A stretch of 64,000 nucleotides of DNA from JBAYJM01 sp964350585 (GTDB taxonomy: Bacteria; Patescibacteriota; Patescibacteriia; 2-01-FULL-39-33): NCBI GenBank assembly GCA_964350585.1, contig CAYGKC010000003.1, positions 1-64,000 on the forward strand. Reading direction: 5' to 3'. The notes beneath the pieces were generated by a model. That model saw nothing but the letters and a program-made list of their open reading frames with translations, did no database searches and was not told the origin of the DNA. The position numbers and the translations under genes are program-made. Of this stretch, positions 52,609 through 59,815 are shown piece after piece (the stretch's first letter is position 1; the number at the start of each line of letters is the position of its first letter).

Positions 52609-53145
52609 TTAATTAATTAGTATAAATCCTCTTTTGGCCGCTTTAACATTCTTATCAGCTATATCTCCAGAAAACCTTTCGTTTATAGCCTTCTCAACCG
52701 ATCTCATTTCGGTCAGACCAGATAACTTAGCAAAGGCGCCAAGCATAATCGTATTAATGATTGGTTTGCCTATAATTTCCATGGCAATTTTTTTTGCCGG
52801 GATTGTTTTTAAAATAATATCCGAAGGAACCTTAAAATTCAAATCTTCCTTTTCACTATTTAGTAAAACAACCGTTCCCTTTTTAGCTCCGGCAAATATA
52901 TCAACTGCTCCAAGAAGACTTGGGTCTTGTACAATAATATAATCCGGTTCATAAACCTGGCTCCTTAAACGAATAAATTTTTTATCCGCACGCACATAAG
53001 CAGTCACTGGCGCGCCTCTGCGTTCAACACCAAAATTTGGAAATGCCTGAGAAAATTTACCATCATAAAAAATCGCTTCTGCGATTAGTTCTGCCATAGT
53101 CACTGAGCCTTGCCCTCCTCTTCCATGTATTCTTATTTCAATCAT
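52609..53145 (-). CDS. porG: Pyruvate:ferredoxin oxidoreductase, gamma subunit
   Basis: A 178-residue subunit with the family opening MIEIRIHGRGGQGSVTMAEL, then AFPNFGVERRGAPVTAYVR and the closing segment of the Rossmann-like domain (PIINTIMLGAFAKLSGL). PorG helps bind CoA in the multi-subunit enzyme. It follows the DsbA-like gene by seven bases and precedes the 505-residue gene by two. Length is normal. Confidence 0.95.
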   Translation of the reverse strand: MIEIRIHGRGGQGSVTMAELIAEAIFYDGKFSQAFPNFGVERRGAPVTAYVRADKKFIRLRSQVYEPDYIIVQDPSLLGAVDIFAGAKKGTVVLLNSEKEDLNFKVPSDIILKTIPAKKIAMEIIGKPIINTIMLGAFAKLSGLTEMRSVEKAINERFSGDIADKNVKAAKRGFILIN

Positions 53146-53152
53146 ACTATTG

Positions 53153-53968
53153 TTAACTTTTTTTAATTTCTAAAAACTTATTTATTATGGACTGCCAATC
53201 TTCAAATTTTATTACTCCTTCAAGCTTATTTCCGTTTACAAAAAATGTCGGCGTGCCTATTACGCCTAAATTTCTGGCATCATTAATATCTTCTTCAAGA
53301 ATTTTTTTATACTTATCGGAACTCAGACAAGCAGAAAAAACTTGCATATCAATACCTGAGAGCTTTGCCAGTTCGTTGATATTTTCTACTGAAATTAAAT
53401 ATTGCTGATTGGCAAACAATCGATCATGAAACTGCCAAAACTTTCCCTGATCATTAGCGCATGAACCAGCCTTAGCTAGAATAATGGAGTTTTCATCAAT
53501 TACTGGAAAATTTCTATGTATAAACAATACATCATCCTTATTTGATAAAATAGCCTGTCTTATTTGATTTGATTCCTGCTGGCTCTTTTCACATTGAAAG
53601 TCACTGAATTCTACTATAACCAAAGAAGCATTGCTATTACCGATATATGGTCTGTCTTTCTTTTCAGCCAAAATTCTTTCTGCTCCCATTTGTTCATTAT
53701 TGATAGCAATTTTGCCAATATCGTTTATTTTATTATCTTGCGTTTTAGTGTAGAATAATCCAACCAAGGATATTACAATAACCAAAACCACAATTAAGCT
53801 AATCATTATTACCAGAAACATCCAAAATCTTTTCTGTGGCCTGTTAGTCGGATTATTTTCATAATTAAAATTATTTCCCTGAGGATACTGGTAATTATTA
53901 CCGTCCTGAGGGAACTGGGCCCTTAATTCCTGATTTTGCCAAGTTGTATTATTATTAGTCTCATCCAT
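53153..53968 (-). CDS. Membrane-anchored DsbA-like protein with a CxxS active site, paralogue of 8502-9197
   Basis: A 271-residue protein with a cytoplasmic Asn/Gln/Tyr-rich N-terminus (about 1-46), one membrane helix (about 47-72) and an outside thioredoxin-fold domain. The active site is in IVEFSDFQCEKSQQ: Cys126-Glu-Lys-Ser129, again lacking the second cysteine. Other family marks are CANDQGKFWQFHDRLF, the cis-Pro loop GTPTFF and the FSACLSSDKY segment. It is the first gene of the por operon, seven bases before porG. Coupling of a thiol-disulfide protein with a cytoplasmic oxidoreductase is odd; co-expression may simply reflect compact packing. The predicted promoter at 53975 would make its mRNA leaderless. 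Confidence 0.87.
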   Translation of the reverse strand: MDETNNNTTWQNQELRAQFPQDGNNYQYPQGNNFNYENNPTNRPQKRFWMFLVIMISLIVVLVIVISLVGLFYTKTQDNKINDIGKIAINNEQMGAERILAEKKDRPYIGNSNASLVIVEFSDFQCEKSQQESNQIRQAILSNKDDVLFIHRNFPVIDENSIILAKAGSCANDQGKFWQFHDRLFANQQYLISVENINELAKLSGIDMQVFSACLSSDKYKKILEEDINDARNLGVIGTPTFFVNGNKLEGVIKFEDWQSIINKFLEIKKS

Positions 53969-53974
53969 TATTTA

Positions 53975-54003
53975 ATAATATCATAAATATTAGCCATTAC
54001 CAA
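53975..54003 (-). promoter_or_regulatory. Predicted promoter for the DsbA-like/por operon
   Basis: On the minus strand TTGGTA and TATTAT are 17 bases apart, with TGA directly before TATTAT (extended -10). The -10 ends only six bases before the ATG, so transcription would begin at or near the start codon, giving a leaderless mRNA. The prediction is moderate. Confidence 0.4.
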
Positions 54004-54009
54004 TATTTC

Positions 54010-54038
54010 TTGACTTTATTGCAAAACAATGCTAATAT
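54010..54038 (+). promoter_or_regulatory. Predicted promoter for secG
   Basis: TTGACT (54010-54015), 17 bases, then TAATAT (54033-54038). An alternative -10 is TATAAA at 54036 with a 20-base spacer. It is divergent from, and close to, the por operon promoter. The leader to secG would be about 70 bases. Confidence 0.45.
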
Positions 54039-54054
54039 AAATATTGATTAATTT

Positions 54055-54117
54055 ATGAAATTAAGAGAGGTAATAATTCCTAAAACTAGAAATTCAAGGA
54101 ATAACAATATAAAATGA
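54055..54117 (+). CDS. Possible 20-codon leader ORF overlapping the secG start
   Basis: An ATG at 54055 opens MKLREVIIPKTRNSRNNNIK and stops at TGA (54115-54117), which overlaps the secG ATG by the classic ATGA arrangement. It is basic and too short for family assignment. The stop-start overlap suggests translational coupling, but chance is possible in AT-rich DNA. Confidence 0.25.
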   Translation: MKLREVIIPKTRNSRNNNIK

Positions 54118-54323
54118 TAATAGACATAATCCAAATTGCTTCTGCCGTCGGTTTAATCGCAGTAATTCTTCTTCAAAATAGAGGTTCCGGACTAGGTTCC
54201 GCTTTTGGCGGTGACGGTAATGCCTACAGAACTAAAAGAGGCATAGAAAAATTATTGGTTAAAATCTCTATAATTTTAGCTGTAATATTTTTTGTAACAG
54301 CTTTCATTAACTTCCTATACTAA
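54114..54323 (+). CDS. secG: Preprotein translocase subunit SecG
   Basis: A 69-residue membrane protein with two helices (about 2-20 and 48-67) joined by the conserved loop LLQNRGSGLGSAFGGDG. This matches SecG, which assists SecYE in protein export. Length is normal. It stands alone rather than in a secY cluster. It would serve export of the many signal-peptide proteins in this window, including the giant protein. Confidence 0.93.
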   Translation: MIIDIIQIASAVGLIAVILLQNRGSGLGSAFGGDGNAYRTKRGIEKLLVKISIILAVIFFVTAFINFLY

Positions 54324-54367
54324 TCTTTTTGCTATTAAAGGCAATAACTAAATAACCGTCTTCGAAC

Positions 54368-56197
54368 GTGAACTTATTATCTTCTTGGAAAAAAAACCTT
54401 GAAAGGGCCTTTTCTCCAAAATATAAAAAATTAAGAACACTCGCTAAACAGTACCATCTTGATAAAAGACTGGTTCATTCTTTAAATAGCGCAAAAGTTC
54501 CAACTGCAAATCAATTCAAACACTTCTTCACCATACTCAATAAAACTGAAAAGAAAGTTTTTATATTTACAGCAATCATATTAGTAGTTTCACTAACTCT
54601 TCTTGGCATAAAATCAATTTCCTTTTTTACAGTTCCTCTTGCAAAAGCCGGTGGAACATATACTGAAGGACTGATAGGTTCTGTAAGATATTTAAATCCC
54701 ATACTTGCACAGACAAATGACGTTGATATAGATATTTCAAGTCTCATCTTTTCCGGACTCTTAAAATATAATAACGACAGACAACTTGTTCCTGATCTTG
54801 CGGAAAGCTATGAAATTTCAGAAGACCAACTTTCATACACCATAAAATTAAGGACTGATGTTAAATGGCATGATGGCGAACCATTCAAAGCCGATGATAT
54901 TATATTTACAATTGCATCAATTCAGGATCCCGAATTCAAAAGCCCTCTACAAAGGAGTTTCCGAGGCATTATCGCTGAAAAAATCGATGATCATACTATA
55001 ACTTTTACCCTCAAAGAACCCTTTGCTCCGTTTACAGGACTTTTAACTTTCGGCATTCTGCCCGAACACTTATGGTATAATATTGCCCCTGCCAATGCAT
55101 CTTTAACCGAACTTAATAAAAAGCCGGTAGGAACTGGTCCATGGCAATTTGACAGTTTTAAGAAAGATATGAATGGAGTGATAAAATCTTACACTCTTAC
55201 GCCAAACAAATTGTATTATGATCAAAAGCCGTTCATCCAAGAATTAACATTTAAGTTTTATGGCGATTTTGTTTCCGCCCTTGATGCCTTAAAAACTAAA
55301 AGTGTTGACGGTATTGCTTACTTACCAAGTGAATTTAAGGACGAACTTAAAAAATATAAAAATATCCAGTATCACCACCTGATCCAGCCACAGTATACCG
55401 CACTGTTTTTTAATCAAAGTAAAAATGAACTTCTAAAATCTGACTATATCAGGCAAGCACTTGCCATGGCTATAGACAAAAACAAAATTCTTAATGAAGG
55501 AGTTAAAGGAGAGGGACGCATAGTTGATATGCCTTCCCTTCCGGGAATTGAAGACTTTCCAGATGCCAAAAAATATGAATTTAATCCACAAGCTGCCGTT
55601 GATCTCCTTGAAGCCAATGGCTGGGAAATGATTTCTACAACAACTGAAGGAATAACTGAACAACTTAGACAAAAAAAATCATGGCCGCTTGAAGTTAATA
55701 TTACAACAATTGACCAGGCGCAAAATATTGAAATCGCCAACATCATTAAACAGTCATGGGCTCAAATCGGAGTAAAAACCAACATTACGATTGTAGATAA
55801 ATCAAAGATATTGCAAGATGTCATAAATCCAAGGAAATATGAAATACTATTATTTGGTGTAAATCTAGGTGCCGATCCTGATCCTTTCCCATTCTGGCAT
55901 TCTTCACAAAATGAATATCCCGGATTAAATTTAGCAATTTTTTCTAATAAAACCGTAGATCAGCTACTAGAAGACGGACGAAAAACAAGCGATTGGGCAC
56001 AAAGGAAAGCCAAATACTGGGAATTTCAAAAAATAGTTTCTGAACAACTACCGGCAATTTTCCTTTTTAATCCAAACTATATTTATCCTCAATATAATAA
56101 CATTAAAGGATTCAATGCCTGGGGAATTTCGGGACCATCAGACAGATTTGCAAATATTTCTCAGTGGTATTTAAAAGAAAAAAGATCCCTCAAATAA
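54368..56197 (+). CDS. ABC-type peptide/oligopeptide substrate-binding protein (SBP family 5), membrane-anchored
   Basis: A 609-residue protein starting at a GTG; no in-frame ATG lies near. Residues 1-62 are basic and cytoplasmic (LERAFSPKYKKLRTLAKQYH), one membrane helix spans about 63-85, and the rest is a family 5 binding domain: GSVRYLNPILAQTNDVD, LVPDLAESYEISED, VKWHDGEPFKADDIIFT, GTGPWQF and YIRQALAMAIDKNKI. Anchoring by an N-terminal helix replaces the usual lipobox. No permease or ATPase gene is next to it, so it is an orphan in this window. Peptide scavenging fits a host-dependent lifestyle. The 44-base gap after secG allows co-transcription. Confidence 0.9.
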   Translation: MNLLSSWKKNLERAFSPKYKKLRTLAKQYHLDKRLVHSLNSAKVPTANQFKHFFTILNKTEKKVFIFTAIILVVSLTLLGIKSISFFTVPLAKAGGTYTEGLIGSVRYLNPILAQTNDVDIDISSLIFSGLLKYNNDRQLVPDLAESYEISEDQLSYTIKLRTDVKWHDGEPFKADDIIFTIASIQDPEFKSPLQRSFRGIIAEKIDDHTITFTLKEPFAPFTGLLTFGILPEHLWYNIAPANASLTELNKKPVGTGPWQFDSFKKDMNGVIKSYTLTPNKLYYDQKPFIQELTFKFYGDFVSALDALKTKSVDGIAYLPSEFKDELKKYKNIQYHHLIQPQYTALFFNQSKNELLKSDYIRQALAMAIDKNKILNEGVKGEGRIVDMPSLPGIEDFPDAKKYEFNPQAAVDLLEANGWEMISTTTEGITEQLRQKKSWPLEVNITTIDQAQNIEIANIIKQSWAQIGVKTNITIVDKSKILQDVINPRKYEILLFGVNLGADPDPFPFWHSSQNEYPGLNLAIFSNKTVDQLLEDGRKTSDWAQRKAKYWEFQKIVSEQLPAIFLFNPNYIYPQYNNIKGFNAWGISGPSDRFANISQWYLKEKRSLK

Positions 56198-56217
56198 CAA
56201 CTCAGTTTACTAGCCGA

Positions 56218-56301
56218 GCCGATATGGTGGAATTGGTAGACACGCTAGCTTCAGGAGCTAGTGGGAGTAATCCTATAAGGGTTCAAATCCCTTTATCGGC
56301 A
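56218..56301 (+). tRNA. tRNA-Leu (anticodon CAG)
   Basis: An 84-base class II tRNA. The acceptor is GCCGATA/TATCGGC with discriminator A, the anticodon loop TTCAGGA lies between GCTAGC and GCTAGT, a variable arm is present (GGGAGTAATCCTA), and the T arm is AAGGG-TTCAAAT-CCCTT. It reads CUG. No CCA is encoded. It lies between the binding-protein gene and RNase J on the same strand. Confidence 0.96.
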
Positions 56302-56362
56302 ATATACTTTTAATTAAAAATAAACTCTATATTACTAATTGCCTCTTAAGGCAAAAAAATTT

Positions 56363-58177
56363 ATGAATGAAAGAACAAACAGCTACTATAAACAAAGTGG
56401 CTCTCAAAGAAAACATGCGCAAAAAAAATCAACACAGAACGTTGCAAATATTGCCTATGAAAAAAACAACGACAAAAAAAATCAAACCAGAACCGCTCCA
56501 GAAAAAAAAGATGAAAATCTTTTGAAAATAATCCCTCTTGGGGGATGCGAAGAAGTTGGAAGAAATATGACTCTCTTTGAATATAAGAAAGACATTATTA
56601 TCCTTGATATGGGAATACAATTTCCGGAAGAAGATATGCCGGGAATTGATTACATTATTCCCAACATTGAATATCTTAAAGGCAAAGAAAAAAACGTCAA
56701 AGGAGTAATTTTTTCTCACGGCCATTTAGATCATATCGGAGCTGCCCCCATACTTTTAGAAAAACTCGGCAATCCTCCTATTGTAGGTATGGATTTTACC
56801 TTAGCAATGATAAAGCACAGACAGGAAGATTATAAGAAAGATACGGCAGACAAACTCAAAATAATTAATATCAAAAATTTAAACGACAAAATACGCCTTG
56901 GAGAATTTTCAATCGAATTTTTTCAAATAGAACATTCCATTATGGATGCTGTCGGTGTAATAATCAAAACTCCCGTAGCCACCTTAGTTCATCCAGGCGA
57001 CTGGACGCTTGAAAGAGATAAAAACGGTAAGCCATTTTTAGATTTTTCATTTTTGTCGAAACTACCAAGACCCACAGTACTGATGCTAGAAAGCTTAGGC
57101 TCAACAGACGTAAGAGAAAGCGCCACTACTGAAGAGATGAAAAAAAACCTAACACAACTAATTTCCGAATCATCCGGAAGGATAATCATCGGAACATTTT
57201 CCTCGCAAATAGAAAGAATCGGATGGATCTTTTCTATTGCCCAAAAATTAGGAAAGAAAATCGCGCTTGACGGATATAGCATGAAGGTCAATGTTGAAAT
57301 CGCCAAGAAATTAGGTTATATAAAAATAACCAAGGGTGAGCTTATTAAAATAGAACAAATTGACAATTACCCAGATAACAAAATTATCGTATTATGCACT
57401 GGCGCTCAAGGCGAAGGAAATGCAGTCCTATCTAGAATTATTGACGGTACCCACAGGCATTTAAAACTGAAGAAAAGTGATACAGTAATCCTTTCTTCAT
57501 CCATTATTCCCGGAAATGAAAGAACAATACAAAGACTGAAAGACAATCTTTACAGACAATGTGATAACGTTATCCATGGAAGCATTATGGACATCCACGT
57601 ATCAGGACATGGCAATAAGGAAGATATTAAATACATGCTCCATCAAATCAGTCCTGATTATTTTATTCCTGTTTATGCGCATCATTACATGCTTAAAGAA
57701 GCCGCTAAGCTTGCTAAAGTTGAAGGCTTTAGGGAAGATAGAATTTTTGTTCCTGATAATGGACAGATTATAGAGTTCGATAAGTCGGGTGGCAGAATAA
57801 CAGATAAAAAAGTTCCTGCCAATTATGTTTTTGTAGACGGACTTGGAATAACTGACAGTAGCAACGTTGTTATTAGAGACAGAAAAATGATGGCGGAAGA
57901 TGGTATGCTCGTTGTTATTGCAACCATAGATGCCAAAACAGGAAATTTAGTTCACAATCCTGATCTTATTTCAAGGGGTTTTGTTTATTTAAAAGAAAAT
58001 AAAAAACTTATTGAAATGACAAGACAGAAAGTTAAAAAAATGCTCAAAGATGAAAATCCTTTGACTGCGCCTGATGACCAGTATCTCAAAGATAAAATTA
58101 GAAATGAAATCGGCAAGTTTTTATACCAAAAAACTGAAAAAAGGCCAATGATTCTCCCAGTTATAATCGAAGTTTAA
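56363..58177 (+). CDS. rnj: Ribonuclease J (metallo-beta-lactamase/beta-CASP)
   Basis: A 604-residue exo/endoribonuclease. The start is set at the ATG at 56363 (MNERTNSYYKQ); a TTG at 56339 is less likely. Residues 1-48 are a basic, polar extension. The core begins LLKIIPLGGCEEVGRN; the metal motif is FSHGHLDHIGA, with further ligands in IEHSIMDAVG and HPGDW. The beta-CASP segment has SGHGNKEDIKYML (motif B His). The usual motif C, a His in IPVHGE, reads IPVYAHHYML here, so the His is replaced by Tyr with two His just after. The C-terminal domain is present. RNase J matures and degrades RNA in the cytoplasm. A bidirectional terminator follows. Confidence 0.95.
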   Translation: MNERTNSYYKQSGSQRKHAQKKSTQNVANIAYEKNNDKKNQTRTAPEKKDENLLKIIPLGGCEEVGRNMTLFEYKKDIIILDMGIQFPEEDMPGIDYIIPNIEYLKGKEKNVKGVIFSHGHLDHIGAAPILLEKLGNPPIVGMDFTLAMIKHRQEDYKKDTADKLKIINIKNLNDKIRLGEFSIEFFQIEHSIMDAVGVIIKTPVATLVHPGDWTLERDKNGKPFLDFSFLSKLPRPTVLMLESLGSTDVRESATTEEMKKNLTQLISESSGRIIIGTFSSQIERIGWIFSIAQKLGKKIALDGYSMKVNVEIAKKLGYIKITKGELIKIEQIDNYPDNKIIVLCTGAQGEGNAVLSRIIDGTHRHLKLKKSDTVILSSSIIPGNERTIQRLKDNLYRQCDNVIHGSIMDIHVSGHGNKEDIKYMLHQISPDYFIPVYAHHYMLKEAAKLAKVEGFREDRIFVPDNGQIIEFDKSGGRITDKKVPANYVFVDGLGITDSSNVVIRDRKMMAEDGMLVVIATIDAKTGNLVHNPDLISRGFVYLKENKKLIEMTRQKVKKMLKDENPLTAPDDQYLKDKIRNEIGKFLYQKTEKRPMILPVIIEV

Positions 58178-58180
58178 CCT

Positions 58181-58211
58181 AAAAAAAATCCCGCCTAGGC
58201 GGGATTTTTTT
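58181..58211. terminator. Bidirectional intrinsic terminator between rnj and the AdoMet decarboxylase-like gene
   Basis: A-run, then ATCCCGCCT/AGGCGGGAT, then T-run: a perfect palindrome that gives a GC-rich hairpin with a T-tail on both strands. It serves the convergent genes ending at 58177 and 58210; it touches the stop of the latter. Confidence 0.9.
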
Positions 58212-58599
58212 AATATCGCAAAAGGATTTTACTCCTTGATTTTTTCGCTTTGAAATATTTCTTGGCGAACTCCTCAGCAAGACTTGGATCAAAAAACTTG
58301 CAACTGAAAATGTCAATAAATCCCCTATCTCCTGTTTTATCATCTAGATGCAAAACAACTGATGATGTTTCTATAAATTGCATCGCACTGTATCCTTCTA
58401 AAGACCCTTCACCAAACTTTTTCAAGTGGGTAGAGCCGTAAGGCTTCATATTGATCTTTTCAATCAACTCGGCAACAAATTTCTTTATTGCTTTTGGCGA
58501 CTGAATTAACTTGTTATCGCAGCCAGAAAGATCAATGCTGGCTAACATACCCCACGCCCCGCTAGACTTATAGCGCTGACGCAAAGTTGAAATGTCCAT
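58210..58599 (-). CDS. S-adenosylmethionine decarboxylase-like protein (SpeD/SpeH type)
   Basis: A 129-residue protein close in size to the prokaryotic class 1B enzyme. Aligned by eye to bacterial SpeH, it keeps the serine that becomes the pyruvoyl group (Ser79 in FIETSSVVLH), the processing His five residues later (His84), and the catalytic Cys in DIFSC (Cys100). The residue before the serine is Thr instead of Glu, and the usual His after it is Ser, so the cleavage site is atypical. If active it would make decarboxylated AdoMet for polyamine synthesis, or it may be one of the recently recognised amino acid decarboxylase offshoots. No spermidine synthase is near. Confidence 0.6.
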   Translation of the reverse strand: MDISTLRQRYKSSGAWGMLASIDLSGCDNKLIQSPKAIKKFVAELIEKINMKPYGSTHLKKFGEGSLEGYSAMQFIETSSVVLHLDDKTGDRGFIDIFSCKFFDPSLAEEFAKKYFKAKKSRSKILLRY

Positions 58600-58699
58600 T
58601 CCTCTTTTAATTATTAATTAGCTACCGCGCAAAAATGCTTGGGTAAAATTAATTATAATGGAATAAAACAATAATGTTAATATGTGGATAAATTAAATT

Positions 58700-58725
58700 A
58701 AAAAAAGAGCCCGTTTAAAGGCTCT
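58700..58725 (-). terminator. Intrinsic terminator after trpS
   Basis: On the minus strand AGAGCC (58725-58720) pairs with GGCTCT (58711-58706) around an eight-base loop, followed by TTTTTT. It lies 20 bases beyond the trpS stop. The rest of the 145-base gap (58600-58744) holds no gene. Confidence 0.8.
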
Positions 58726-58744
58726 ATTTTTTATATCTACCTTT

Positions 58745-59746
58745 TTATTTAGTAAAATAATCAAGTTTCATGGCTTTTTTTACTTCTTCAAGAGTCTGAG
58801 AAGTTTTGTTTCTGGCTTTTTCCGTTCCTATTTCAAGCATTTTCATAACTTGCCCAGGATCCTTAGCGTATTCATTCCTTCTTTGTCTAATTGGTTTTAA
58901 TAAATTTTCCAATACATCCAATAACCTTTTTTTCAAAACCACATCTCCTAACCCGCCACTTTTATATTTTGATTTCAGTTTTTTAATCTCATCAGTATCC
59001 GGGTCAAAAGCATCAAGATATTCAAAAACAATATTACCATTAACATTTCCAGGATCTTCGACTTTAATATGCTTTGGATCAGTGTACATTTTTTTAACTT
59101 TTTGGCTTAAATCCTCAAAAGTATCGGATAAATAAATGGCATTACCTAAACTTTTTCCCATTTTTGCCTTACCATCTATACCTGAAAGCCTTCCAATGTC
59201 TGAAACTAACCCTTTTGGTTCAGTTAATACCGGCTTGTAAATTCTATTAAATGACCTGACGATTTCAACAGTTTGTTCGATTACGGGCAGTTGATCCTCC
59301 CCCACAGGAACTAAATCAGCGTTGAAGGCCGTTATGTCAGCTGCTTGACTAATAGGATACATTAAAAAACCAACCGGCACATTTGCGCCAAAACCTTTTT
59401 GTTTCATTTCATCTTTAACTGTCGGATTACGCTGGAGTCTTGCTAGTGTTACTAAGTTCAAATAGTAAACTGTCAACTCCGCTATTTCTGGAACCAACGA
59501 CTGGACTACAATAGTAGCCTGTTTGGGATCAATACCAACAGCCAAATAATCCAAAGCGACCTGTAAAACATTTTTTCTAATTTTTTGAGGATCTTCCGCA
59601 TTATCCGTTAAAGCTTGAACATCAGCGATTAAAATATATGTTTCATATTCTTTCTGCAACTCTATCCTTTTCTTTAAAGAACCGACATAATGCCCCAAGT
59701 GCAAAGATCCATTAGGTCTATCGCCTGTTAATATAACTTTTTTCAT
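58745..59746 (-). CDS. trpS: Tryptophanyl-tRNA synthetase
   Basis: A 333-residue class I synthetase. The HIGH-type motif is in GDRPNGSLHLGHYVGSL and the KMSKS-type motif is KMGKS. Conserved segments QSLVPEIAEL, LMYPISQAADI and VGEDQLPVIE are present. Length is typical of bacterial TrpRS. It charges tRNA-Trp in the cytoplasm. It has its own predicted extended -10 promoter and a terminator, so it is likely a single-gene unit. Confidence 0.96.
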   Translation of the reverse strand: MKKVILTGDRPNGSLHLGHYVGSLKKRIELQKEYETYILIADVQALTDNAEDPQKIRKNVLQVALDYLAVGIDPKQATIVVQSLVPEIAELTVYYLNLVTLARLQRNPTVKDEMKQKGFGANVPVGFLMYPISQAADITAFNADLVPVGEDQLPVIEQTVEIVRSFNRIYKPVLTEPKGLVSDIGRLSGIDGKAKMGKSLGNAIYLSDTFEDLSQKVKKMYTDPKHIKVEDPGNVNGNIVFEYLDAFDPDTDEIKKLKSKYKSGGLGDVVLKKRLLDVLENLLKPIRQRRNEYAKDPGQVMKMLEIGTEKARNKTSQTLEEVKKAMKLDYFTK

Positions 59747-59767
59747 AAATGAGATTAAATTTTAACT

Positions 59768-59776
59768 ATTATAACA
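59768..59776 (-). promoter_or_regulatory. Extended -10 promoter for trpS
   Basis: TGTTATAAT on the minus strand, 22 bases before the trpS ATG, is identical to the elements at 35428 and 38642. The leader would be about 14 bases. No clear -35 is seen. Confidence 0.5.
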
Positions 59777-59815
59777 ACACTTAACAAAAAATAGCAATAA
59801 CTGTTTTAATTTAAA

